Positions 17,264-24,978 of a DNA stretch of 64,000 nt are shown here, in pieces. Position numbers and translations under genes: made by a program. The notes beneath the pieces were generated by a model that saw only the letters and a program-made list of their open reading frames with translations, searched no databases and was not told the origin of the DNA. The DNA comes from a marine bacterium B5-7 (lineage in GTDB: Bacteria; Pseudomonadota; Gammaproteobacteria; Arenicellales; CAJQKF01). The stretch lies in NCBI GenBank assembly GCA_021604525.1, contig BQJD01000009.1, positions 1 to 64,000 of the forward strand. The letters run 5' to 3'. Each line of letters starts with the position of its first letter. The first letter of the stretch is position 1.

Positions 17264-17297
17264 GTCGCATGGCATTATAAAACGATGGGAAATTAAG

Positions 17298-18194
17298 ATG
17301 AATGGTTTTCAAAACTGTGAGATTTGCGGGCAAAACGAGTGGCGTGAGTCTTATATCGGCCCAATTCGAAACGGCCGTTTCGGGGAGTTGAAGGAAGGCG
17401 CTACTATTGCATTATGCTCTGCCTGTGGTGTTGGCAGATTAAACGAAGCTCACTGCATAGATTCCGAGGACTATGAAATTGGTCAATATCGTAGTCACTT
17501 AGGGCAACAGGATGATGCACATTCACATTATGCCCTGCATGATATGTTGCAATACTACTCATTGCGCGCGTTCTGGCCCAATACGTTCAGGAATAAGATT
17601 ATTGCCGATGTTGGTGCCGCCAGCGGAAGTTTTCTGGATGCCGTATCAGGACTGGCAGAACGGTTAATAGCCGTGGAACCCTGTCAGGTATATCACCCGG
17701 TACTGAAGGAAAAGGGTTATGACGTTTACTCATATGCCAGTAACGCACTGACGGATTATGCAGGCAAGATAAATATCGCAACGAGCTTCCAGGTGATAGA
17801 ACATGTAACCGACCCGAGGGTTTATCTTGAAGAAATCCGCGACCTGTTAAAACCGGACGGGATACTGATGATAAGTACTCCGAACCTCAATGATATTCTG
17901 ATGAAAACGGTACCCGAAATTTATACTCAGTTTTTCTATCGCGCTGCTCATCGTTGGTACTTTGATGAATCATCTCTGACACGTTGCGTCGAGCTCGCCG
18001 GTATGAAGGTTCATGCCGTGAAATATGCCCACCGCTATCCGCTATCAAATTATCTGCGGTGGTTGCGGGATGCCAAACCCACTGGTCGAGAGTCGTTACC
18101 TGAAATCGATAAAGTTGCCGATGGGTTTTGGTGCTCCTATCTTGAATCGAACGGTCTCGCAGATACTTTGTTTGTAGAGTGTGGGATTAATTGA
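17298..18194 (+). CDS. SAM-dependent methyltransferase with N-terminal zinc-ribbon
   Basis: 298 residues from ATG 17298; the frame is open back to 17163 but that would overlap the previous gene by 100 bases. The N-terminus has two Cys pairs, CEICGQ and CSACGVG, a zinc-ribbon found in sugar C- and O-methyltransferases. The class I SAM fold follows: IADVGAASGSFLDAV (motif I, about 105-119), VEPCQ, TSFQVIEHVTDP and LMISTPN. A sugar methyltransferase of the tailoring kind is likely, given the rfbF gene 63 bases downstream. TylF/NovU-type C-methyltransferases have a similar N-terminal ribbon but are longer, so O-methylation of a glycan sugar is equally possible. Confidence 0.75.
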   Translation: MNGFQNCEICGQNEWRESYIGPIRNGRFGELKEGATIALCSACGVGRLNEAHCIDSEDYEIGQYRSHLGQQDDAHSHYALHDMLQYYSLRAFWPNTFRNKIIADVGAASGSFLDAVSGLAERLIAVEPCQVYHPVLKEKGYDVYSYASNALTDYAGKINIATSFQVIEHVTDPRVYLEEIRDLLKPDGILMISTPNLNDILMKTVPEIYTQFFYRAAHRWYFDESSLTRCVELAGMKVHAVKYAHRYPLSNYLRWLRDAKPTGRESLPEIDKVADGFWCSYLESNGLADTLFVECGIN

Positions 18195-18257
18195 TTCCGA
18201 CAGCGTATACAGGTGTATGAGCGTGCATCAAGCAGATCGCAATAACGAGATGTTTTT

Positions 18258-19028
18258 ATGAAAGTGGTACTTCTTGCCGGCGGTTTCGGAACGAGACTGG
18301 CCGAGTATACCGATGTGGTTCCGAAGCCCATGGTTAGAATTGGTCAATACCCAATCCTTCTTCACATCATGCGTCATTACGCGGCTTACGAATACAAAGA
18401 TTTTCTGATAGCACTTGGATACAAAGGCGAGGTAATCAAGGAATATTTTCTGAACTACTATTCACTCAACGCAGACTTCACTGTAAATCTCGGATCGGGC
18501 GATGTGACTCACCACAATACCTTGTCGCTTGATTGGAATGTCACCCTGGTGGATACAGGGGCGGATTCAATGACCGGGGGGCGCGTAGGACGGATGCGGG
18601 ATTATGTCGATAACGAGCGCTTTCTGTTGACTTACGGTGATGGTTTGTCTGATGTAAATATTGATAGCTTGCTGGACTTTCATAGAAGTCACGGCAAGCT
18701 GGTTACAGTAACGGCAGTTCGTCCGGCCGCCCGATTCGGGGATCTGTCCCTTGAAGATAGCAGGGTGGCAAGTTTCTCTGAAAAGCCGCGCATGAAGGAG
18801 GGTTGGATAAACGGAGGATTTTTCGTTATGGAACCTGAATTTCTGGATTTCATATCCAATGATGCCACTATACTTGAAAAAGAACCTTTGGAACTCGCTG
18901 CACAAAAAGGCGAACTGATGGCTTATCGCCATGAGGGCTTCTGGCAATGTATGGACACCAAGCGCGATCACGATCATTTAAGTGAGATGTGGGATGGCGG
19001 TAATGCACCATGGGTGCCAGGTATTTGA
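18258..19028 (+). CDS. rfbF: Glucose-1-phosphate cytidylyltransferase
   Basis: 256 residues, full length for the family. LAGGFGTRLAEYTDVVPKPMVRIG is the nucleotide-binding and catalytic N-terminus (reported here as GFGTRL with K at KPM), followed by ALGYKGEVIKEYFLNYY, VDTGADSMTGGRVGRM, LTYGDGLSDV, SFSEKP and FWQCMDTKRD, all diagnostic of RfbF. It joins CTP and glucose-1-phosphate to CDP-glucose, the entry to CDP-6-deoxyhexoses. The partner CDP-glucose 4,6-dehydratase is at 24975, separated by a ketosugar-acid module. The end overlaps the SDR gene by 19 bases. Confidence 0.93.
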   Translation: MKVVLLAGGFGTRLAEYTDVVPKPMVRIGQYPILLHIMRHYAAYEYKDFLIALGYKGEVIKEYFLNYYSLNADFTVNLGSGDVTHHNTLSLDWNVTLVDTGADSMTGGRVGRMRDYVDNERFLLTYGDGLSDVNIDSLLDFHRSHGKLVTVTAVRPAARFGDLSLEDSRVASFSEKPRMKEGWINGGFFVMEPEFLDFISNDATILEKEPLELAAQKGELMAYRHEGFWQCMDTKRDHDHLSEMWDGGNAPWVPGI

Positions 19029-19966
19029 GTCGACGATCAAGTTTACTGGTTGTCGGTGGTAGTGGATTTATCGGTGGAAGAATCGTTGAAATATCGAGAG
19101 CCAATGGATTTGAACCGGTCGTATTATCACGATTGAAAAACATAAAGACTCTGGAGCAGGGTTCGGATGTAGAGTCAATTCATTGCGACATTCGCGATCG
19201 TGATGATTTGGAAAATTTTCTTGGTGACAGACAGTTTTCATATGTCGTCAACTGTGGTGGATACATAGATCATGCCTCCTATAGTGAAGGTGGCGATCAG
19301 GTATTCAACACGCATTTTTCTGGCTTGGTCAATCTTGTAAGCATCCTTAATGAAAGCGAGATAAAAGGATTTGTCCAGCTAGGTAGTAGTGACGAATATG
19401 GCAGGAATCCTGCGCCTCAAGCGGAAGAACAACGTGAATCGCCGATCTCCTGCTACTCTATGGCAAAGGTTGCTGCGACACATTTTCTACAGATGCTATA
19501 TCGAACCGAGGGGTTTCCCGCAATAACGATTAGACCGTTTCTGGTGTACGGGCCAAATCAGGAAATTGGGCGATTCTTGCCCCAGGTGATCATGGGTTGT
19601 CTTGAAGGACGATCATTTCCGGTATCGATAGGTGAGCAGTTGCGCGATTTTTCTTATGTCGATGATATAGCGAACGCCATAATCCTGGCGCTTAAGAACG
19701 ATACATGTCGTGGCCATGTGATTAATGTTGGGTCGGGGAGTCCCGTTTCGATCAAAGGTGTGGTGAATCGGATAAAGAATCTGATCGGGAAGGGTAAACC
19801 TGAATTCGGAAAGATTCCTTATCGCAAAGGTGAGAACATGTCGTTGTATCCTGATGTCAGCAAGGCTCGATCGATGTTGGGATGGCAGCCAGGCATCGGC
19901 CTTGATGAGGGCCTCGCGCGCACAATCGACTGGTACCGGCAATCGATGACTAAGAAACTCACATGA
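19010..19966 (+). CDS. NAD(P)-dependent epimerase/dehydratase, probable CDP-4-keto-6-deoxyhexose reductase or epimerase
   Basis: 318-residue extended SDR: VVGGSGFIGGRI near residue 13-24, GSSDEYGRNPAP, catalytic YSMAK, IRPFLVYGPNQEIGRFLPQVI and RDFSYVDDIANAI. It overlaps rfbF by 19 bases, so it should act on the CDP-sugar path. Abequose, paratose and tyvelose clusters have such reductases, but those need RfbH, the 3-dehydratase, which is not seen. Reduction of CDP-4-keto-6-deoxyglucose to a CDP-6-deoxyhexose is the simplest role. The lower similarity of the N-terminus (MGARYLSRRSS) reflects the overlap; the ATG at 19010 is the only good start. Confidence 0.75.
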   Translation: MGARYLSRRSSLLVVGGSGFIGGRIVEISRANGFEPVVLSRLKNIKTLEQGSDVESIHCDIRDRDDLENFLGDRQFSYVVNCGGYIDHASYSEGGDQVFNTHFSGLVNLVSILNESEIKGFVQLGSSDEYGRNPAPQAEEQRESPISCYSMAKVAATHFLQMLYRTEGFPAITIRPFLVYGPNQEIGRFLPQVIMGCLEGRSFPVSIGEQLRDFSYVDDIANAIILALKNDTCRGHVINVGSGSPVSIKGVVNRIKNLIGKGKPEFGKIPYRKGENMSLYPDVSKARSMLGWQPGIGLDEGLARTIDWYRQSMTKKLT

Positions 19967-20808
19967 CCTCGCAACCGCAAGTCTCAATTTTGGTGAACTG
20001 CTTTAATGGTGAGCGTTATCTTCGCCAAGCGCTTGACAGCATAGTAAACCAGAGCTTTGAGAACTGGGAGATTATACTCTGGGATAATCGCTCGACTGAC
20101 GGCAGCGCCAGTATAGTTGATGAATATAAAGATCCCCGGATTCGATATTTTCTTGCACCAACACATACCCATCTTGGTGAAGCAAGAATGCAGGCCCAGC
20201 CACTACTGACCGGCGAGTGGTTGGCAATCCTGGATGTGGATGATCTCTGGTATCCGGATAAACTGAAAAAACAACTCGACGCTGCGCATCGTAATAAGCC
20301 CGTTGGATTTGTATATAGTCAAGTGAAGGTGCGCGCTGAGACGGCCGATCAGCGACTGATAGAAGACCACGTTTTTTCAAAAATGGCGGGTGCATCCCTT
20401 CCGTCAGGGAATATTTATCAAGCGCTGCTTCGCGGTAACTATATTGCAGTCCCTTCATTGTTGATCAATAGAAACGTATTCATGGAGATAGGCGGTTTTT
20501 CCGGACGATATCCTGTTATGGAGGACTACTACATAACCTTGAATATTGCCAGGAAGCACGAAGTTGCAGTTGTTAACGAGGTGTTGTGTGAATATCGTGT
20601 TCACGATGAGAACCGGTCTTCACAAAGCCGTGATGAAAACCTTGAGGATCTGCAAATTCTACGCGAACTATATCCCGATGCTGCCGCGATGATGGCAACG
20701 CCACGAATCATTTATCGACATATCGCCAAGCGACTTGGTAACGGTAAAAAGCCACAGTTTGGGCGGATATTCAATGTAATCAGGAAGGGACACGAAGTAC
20801 TCAGCTAA
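19963..20808 (+). CDS. Glycosyltransferase family 2
   Basis: 281-residue GT-A enzyme starting in an ATGA overlap with the SDR gene. QVSILVNCFNGERYLRQALDSIVNQSF is the family's N-terminal nucleotide strand, DNRSTDGS follows, and LAILDVDDLWYPDKL holds the metal-binding D-x-D (DVD). The later GGFSGRYPVMEDYYITLNIA block contains the E-D catalytic base motif. Inverting transfer from an NDP-sugar on the cytoplasmic face. The last 60 residues are family-variable. After its stop there is a strong 10-bp hairpin and then kdsA, so it closes one sub-block of the operon. Confidence 0.88.
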   Translation: MTSQPQVSILVNCFNGERYLRQALDSIVNQSFENWEIILWDNRSTDGSASIVDEYKDPRIRYFLAPTHTHLGEARMQAQPLLTGEWLAILDVDDLWYPDKLKKQLDAAHRNKPVGFVYSQVKVRAETADQRLIEDHVFSKMAGASLPSGNIYQALLRGNYIAVPSLLINRNVFMEIGGFSGRYPVMEDYYITLNIARKHEVAVVNEVLCEYRVHDENRSSQSRDENLEDLQILRELYPDAAAMMATPRIIYRHIAKRLGNGKKPQFGRIFNVIRKGHEVLS

Positions 20809-20825
20809 CCTGACGATATTCCAAA

Positions 20826-20855
20826 GCGATCCTTTAAGCAGACGCAAAGGATCGC
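20826..20855 (+). other. Strong intergenic hairpin inside the operon
   Basis: GCGATCCTTT (20826-20835) and AAAGGATCGC (20846-20855) pair perfectly over 10 bp with a 10-base loop. No T tract follows (CCGATTT), so it is not a classical terminator. It lies between the GT2 gene and kdsA, where it could stabilise or process the message, or weaken readthrough that RfaH would restore. Confidence 0.6.
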
Positions 20856-20922
20856 CCGATTTAGAGTCAGTGTTGGTTAACCCAAAAGCAAGATGTTCAT
20901 ATAGGTGAACTGGAACAGAACC

Positions 20923-21792
20923 ATGATAAAACAGGTAATTGTTGGCGATGATAAGGTCAATAAAGTTCGAATCGGAGAAGGCGAGCGACTCTGTCTTCTT
21001 GCTGGCCCATGCGCAATCGAGAGTGAAACTCATGCGATATATATGGCGGAACAAATTGCTGAGATCGCCGAAAAGGTTGGCGTATCGCTGATTTATAAAT
21101 CGTGCTATGACAAGGACTGCCGGTCGTCTCCAGACTCGTACCATGGTTGCGGAATAGACAGCGGACTTGAGATTTTGCAAAAAGTCCGGGATCAGGTAGG
21201 GGTGCCCGTAGTAACGGATATCAGTAGCGCGGAATGGGTGGAAGCTACTGCATCTGTTGTCGACATGCTGCAGATACCCGCTTATCTGTGCCGGCAGACA
21301 CATCTGCTGCGTGCCTGTGCAAAAACGAAGAAGCCGCTTCATCTAAAGAAGGGTCAATTCATGAATCCCCGCAATATGAAGAACTCTCTCGCCAAGATTT
21401 ACCGCGAGGATAATCATCAGGTTGTACTATGCGATCGTGGTACGTTTTTCGGTTACGAAGATCTCGTCAACGATATGCGTTCACTCATGATAATGCGAGA
21501 GTTTGGTATACCGGTAAGTTACGATGCAACCCACTCAATTCAACAGCCAACGGGAAGCGGTAGCGTATCCCAGGGACTACGTGAATTTATTCCCGGCCTC
21601 GTACGTGCAGCTTGCGGGGTGGGAGTCGATGCGATTTTCATGGAGGTGCACGATAATCCGAGTCGTGCTCTTAGCGACCCGGCTACCCAACTCGATATAC
21701 GATTTCTTGAAAGCATTCTAAGACAAGCTGTGGATATCACGCGAATCGTTCGCGAAACTGTGGTTGCGAACCCGACAGAAGGACTCAGCTAA
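20923..21792 (+). CDS. kdsA: 3-deoxy-8-phosphooctulonate synthase (Kdo-8-P synthase)
   Basis: 289 residues from ATG 20923; an in-frame GTG at 20905 would add six. LLAGPCAIESE, YKSCYDKDCRSSPDSYHG, VTDISSAEW, IPAYLCRQTHLL, LKKGQFMNP and the C-terminal MEVHDNPSRALSDPATQL are KdsA signatures. It condenses phosphoenolpyruvate with arabinose-5-phosphate to Kdo-8-P. Differences from the usual wording (YKSCYDKDCRSSPDSYHG where most have FKASFDKANRSS) suggest a divergent copy, possibly the cluster's own rather than the LPS housekeeping one. The next gene is an atypical CMP-ketosugar synthetase. kdsC at 37853 could supply the phosphatase step. Confidence 0.88.
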   Translation: MIKQVIVGDDKVNKVRIGEGERLCLLAGPCAIESETHAIYMAEQIAEIAEKVGVSLIYKSCYDKDCRSSPDSYHGCGIDSGLEILQKVRDQVGVPVVTDISSAEWVEATASVVDMLQIPAYLCRQTHLLRACAKTKKPLHLKKGQFMNPRNMKNSLAKIYREDNHQVVLCDRGTFFGYEDLVNDMRSLMIMREFGIPVSYDATHSIQQPTGSGSVSQGLREFIPGLVRAACGVGVDAIFMEVHDNPSRALSDPATQLDIRFLESILRQAVDITRIVRETVVANPTEGLS

Positions 21793-21837
21793 ACAATTGG
21801 AATTGAGAAAAATACTGATGAGAGGGTTAATTGGAAT

Positions 21838-22530
21838 ATGCGTACTGTAATCATACCCGCCAAAAAAAAGAGCAAACGGATTCCCCATAAGAATCTTCAA
21901 TTACTTGGTGATATGACACTCATAGAGCGTTGTATCGTCAAGATGCTGCTGTGTAAAAATATCGATCGGATAGTGGTTGATACCGACTCTGATGAAATTC
22001 TCAACTTGTGTGAATCTCATTCAATGCGTGACAGCCGACTTGTGGCTCGTTCAAGGAGTGTGGAGCTTCTCGGAGATGACGTTGGCACACCCCAACTCTG
22101 CGTAAGCCTTCTGGAGCACCATGCTGATATCACCTTCCTTGGAATCATGCACAGTACTGCGCCGTTTCTAAAGGCAGGCACAATCGACAAGTGCATGGAA
22201 ACGTTTGTTAGCGCAAAAGATGAATATGACAGTTTGTTTACCGTCGAACCGCTAAATGATTATCTTTGGAAAGACAAGCCACTCAATTTCAATGTTGATT
22301 GCAGAACCAGTACCGATAATGTCGAGCTGTACTATAAATTGACGGGTGGATTCTTTGTATCAACTCGTCAATTTATTTTAGACAACAAAACATTCATTGG
22401 TAAAAATCCCCTGATATATCCGGTTCCCGTATTGGAGTCTCTCGATATAAATTATCCTGACGAACTCGAGCTGGCGCGATTGATCCAGGAGGGCATGACT
22501 GCCCATGGTAAAACTGAAATGGGCATGTGA
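21838..22530 (+). CDS. CMP-ketosugar cytidylyltransferase, variant (NeuA/KdsB-like)
   Basis: 230 residues, acylneuraminate cytidylyltransferase fold. The N-terminal CTP loop reads IIPAKKKSKRIPHKN, so the usual RGG of PARGGSKR is replaced by KKK. VVDTDSDEIL, a threonine- and serine-rich HSTAPFLK where NeuA has QPTSPLR, and SLDINYPDELELA at the C-terminus are retained. It should attach CMP to a ulosonic acid, most simply Kdo or a derivative from the adjacent KdsA. The altered loop suggests an altered substrate or a slow enzyme. The stop overlaps the next gene's possible GTG (ATGTGA). Confidence 0.75.
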   Translation: MRTVIIPAKKKSKRIPHKNLQLLGDMTLIERCIVKMLLCKNIDRIVVDTDSDEILNLCESHSMRDSRLVARSRSVELLGDDVGTPQLCVSLLEHHADITFLGIMHSTAPFLKAGTIDKCMETFVSAKDEYDSLFTVEPLNDYLWKDKPLNFNVDCRTSTDNVELYYKLTGGFFVSTRQFILDNKTFIGKNPLIYPVPVLESLDINYPDELELARLIQEGMTAHGKTEMGM

Positions 22531-22532
22531 AT

Positions 22533-23201
22533 ATGAATGATCTGATCAAACAACTAACACCTTCTGTAGTTTACGACGTACTAACCTACGACATTAAATG
22601 GAAGGATCAATTCATGCTCTCGCGTGAATTTTCTCAGTTTACCGGCGGGTCTATTTGCGGTCCGGCTTTCACAGTGCAGGGAAAGTTCACGCCGAATCGA
22701 CTGGCGAAGTACGAAGAGCGTGCCGTTGTAATCGATATGCTTGCGGCGATGGAGCAAGGGGTCATTGAAGTGTTGCAACCTAATTACCAGGGACCGCTTG
22801 GCAGTTGGGGGGATTTCACAGCGACTCTTGTCAAGCATTATGGCTGCGTTGGTGCAGTAGTAGATGGTTATACGCGAGATATCGCAGGTCTGCGGCAGAT
22901 GGACTATCCTCTATACTGTAAGGGTACGAGCCTGGTCAACGGATTCGGTAGCGGTTGGCAGATTGATAATTTTCAACAGGAAACCGTGATGCCCGGCCCT
23001 TTGGATATGCCGGTCAAGGTCCGCCCTGGTGACTACGTTGTTGGCAATGAAGATGGCGTTGTTATCGTTCCAATGGAATTGATTAACGAAGTGGCGGAGT
23101 TCGCTGACAAGCGTCTTAAAAGGGAGGAGGAGCTCAAGGCAGAACTCGCTACGGGCAAGTTAACGCTTGAATATCTCAAGACAACGATTTTCGATTGGTA
23201 A
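22533..23201 (+). CDS. RraA-like class II aldolase-family protein
   Basis: 222 residues from ATG 22533; a GTG six bases earlier overlapping the previous stop is possible. The fold is the RraA/HMG-aldolase family: GPAFTVQGK, a GDFTATLVKHYGCVGAVVDGYTRDIAG block with the conserved R-D pair that binds substrate and metal in the aldolases, and GDYVVGNEDGVVIVP. RraA itself inhibits RNase E, but proteins keeping R-D and the upstream acidic residue act as pyruvate-releasing or pyruvate-condensing aldolases on 4-hydroxy-2-keto acids. A 3-deoxy-2-ulosonic acid is exactly that compound class. Location directly after kdsA and a CMP-ketosugar synthetase suggests action on a ulosonic acid. This function is inference. 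Confidence 0.75.
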   Translation: MNDLIKQLTPSVVYDVLTYDIKWKDQFMLSREFSQFTGGSICGPAFTVQGKFTPNRLAKYEERAVVIDMLAAMEQGVIEVLQPNYQGPLGSWGDFTATLVKHYGCVGAVVDGYTRDIAGLRQMDYPLYCKGTSLVNGFGSGWQIDNFQQETVMPGPLDMPVKVRPGDYVVGNEDGVVIVPMELINEVAEFADKRLKREEELKAELATGKLTLEYLKTTIFDW

Positions 23202-23220
23202 TCATCGTACCTGAAAACAT

Positions 23221-24978
23221 TTGACCCGTATCGACCTGTCTGAGGAAACCACCTCATCAATCGGTGGAGCACACTACGATCAGATCTGTGAGGCTATCAG
23301 GCAAGACTACGTCTTCTTTGTCGGTAATCTCGTCAATCGCAGTGTGCCATCCTATCGATTATTTTCGCTTGACTGGTGGCTATCTGGTACCGCCAGTCGC
23401 AATTTTGAGTTATCTGTTTTATTCAAGAGGATTGCGCAGGCCATATATTTTCGTGACAAATTATCGATGCTAACGGGTGATCTGTGTGTGGTAGTAGAGT
23501 CAAAGGGCTTGCGACAGATTATCGAGGCAATTGCGCATCAACACGGTCGTCACGTTACAGTTATCCACCGTGACTCTTACTGGACTCGCTTTATCCGTAC
23601 AATCCGTAATGTGCTTTCACCATTGCGATCTGCATTTCGAATACTGTTTGACTGGATTGTCGTACGCCTCTTTTTAACCAAAACCGCATTATCGGGTCAC
23701 TCAGTAACTTTGCTGGATACGTTTATTCTCCCGGGAGCTATAGACAGGGATCGTTACTATCCTGGTTTGTTCAATATGCTGCCGCGCGAACTCTCCGGCT
23801 GTGTTTATCTGGTTCCTCAGTTTCACAATTTTTCCCTTAAAGCGATGATTCACGCCACACGAATTGCGGGTCGTGGTTCATTACCCTATCTTTTCAAAGA
23901 GCAATACATCAACATCCTTGATGTTCTATGGGCAGTAGGGCATGGCATCCGAAAGCGCAGAATTGTTCTTTGCGATACGCAATTCATGGGGATGGATATG
24001 AAGCCCTTGATTGAAGAGGATCTACGTAACTCCCGATCTTACAGATGTGCTGTTCAAGGTCTTTTAAACTATCGTTTTGCGACTCGGCTTAAGGATCATT
24101 CGATTCGGGTTGGGCGCGCGATTGACTGGTACGAAAATCACCCTCTTGATAGAGGTTGGAATGCCGGGTTCCGGGAATTCCATCCCGATGCAGATCTCGT
24201 CGGTTACCAGGGATTTTATCCTTCGTTTCCAGCATCCAGGCCAAGTCGCGAAGAGAGATCGGCAGGAATTGTTCCGGATGTCGTAGCAGTCATGGGACCG
24301 TCAATGTCTGAAGATGTTACTGAGTTCGATCGCGAACTGAAGACCGTCAGCGCACCTGCATTTAGATATCCACATCTGAATCATGTTGTGTCATGCAACC
24401 AGGATTCGGACAGCAAGAGCAAGGTTCTGGTGGTACTACCCTATGATCGGTCAACCAGTGAGTTCATCGTTGACTTGATACGACAGGTAAGCCGGGAAAA
24501 CACGGAATACTTGTTCATGATAAAAGTGCACCCGGCTGTCCTGGAAAATACCATTACTGGCTTTGATAGCCTCGATCCGCATAGAAGCCAATTTGTGAGC
24601 AGACCTCTCGATACACTATTCAATGAGGCTATGGTAGTTATCGGTGGTCCTATAGCGACATCTGCGCTCGAATCCATGGCATCGGGTTTGCCCTATATAT
24701 CAATAGCACCTCCCGGACATGCTTACCAACACAAGGCTCCGAAAGCATTACCGGATGGCGCTTATTGGCAGTGTCCGGATCTATCAGCATTAATAACAGC
24801 TTTAAGTGCAATTGCTGCGGGGAATTCGTTTCAACCATACAAGGAGCAGTGGGTAGATTTGGTGCGTCAGGGTTACTTCTCTCCAGTCAATTCAGCCGAG
24901 GTGTTGAAGTTTATTGGGTTTGGAGATACGCCGACGGATAACAACGAGATATCCAATCACACAATTTCGATTACATGA
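23221..24978 (+). CDS. Predicted surface-carbohydrate transferase, GT-B-like with His-Pro motif
   Basis: 585 residues, no firmly known family; resembles large putative surface-polysaccharide transferases. A hydrophobic stretch near 135-150 may be a monotopic anchor. The C-terminal third starts with SKVLVVLPYDRS, then YLFMIKVHPAVLEN (H437-P438), MVVIGGPIATSALESMASGLPYISI, a donor-site block with S/T and E. The His-Pro plus S/T pattern matches CMP-sugar-using GT-B enzymes. As it follows kdsA, the CMP synthetase and the aldolase-like gene, transfer of that module's ketosugar is a reasonable guess. Starts with TTG 20 bases after the previous stop; overlaps rfbG by four bases (ATGA). Confidence 0.55.
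   Translation: MTRIDLSEETTSSIGGAHYDQICEAIRQDYVFFVGNLVNRSVPSYRLFSLDWWLSGTASRNFELSVLFKRIAQAIYFRDKLSMLTGDLCVVVESKGLRQIIEAIAHQHGRHVTVIHRDSYWTRFIRTIRNVLSPLRSAFRILFDWIVVRLFLTKTALSGHSVTLLDTFILPGAIDRDRYYPGLFNMLPRELSGCVYLVPQFHNFSLKAMIHATRIAGRGSLPYLFKEQYINILDVLWAVGHGIRKRRIVLCDTQFMGMDMKPLIEEDLRNSRSYRCAVQGLLNYRFATRLKDHSIRVGRAIDWYENHPLDRGWNAGFREFHPDADLVGYQGFYPSFPASRPSREERSAGIVPDVVAVMGPSMSEDVTEFDRELKTVSAPAFRYPHLNHVVSCNQDSDSKSKVLVVLPYDRSTSEFIVDLIRQVSRENTEYLFMIKVHPAVLENTITGFDSLDPHRSQFVSRPLDTLFNEAMVVIGGPIATSALESMASGLPYISIAPPGHAYQHKAPKALPDGAYWQCPDLSALITALSAIAAGNSFQPYKEQWVDLVRQGYFSPVNSAEVLKFIGFGDTPTDNNEISNHTISIT

Noticed and set aside
17163-17297. Possible 45-residue N-terminal extension of the methyltransferase
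   Set aside because: It would overlap the preceding gene by 100 bases in another frame; the zinc-ribbon starts right after ATG 17298.
20668-21342. 224-codon minus-strand open frame across the GT2/kdsA junction
   Set aside because: Shadow of two well-supported + strand genes and their gap; no family signature.
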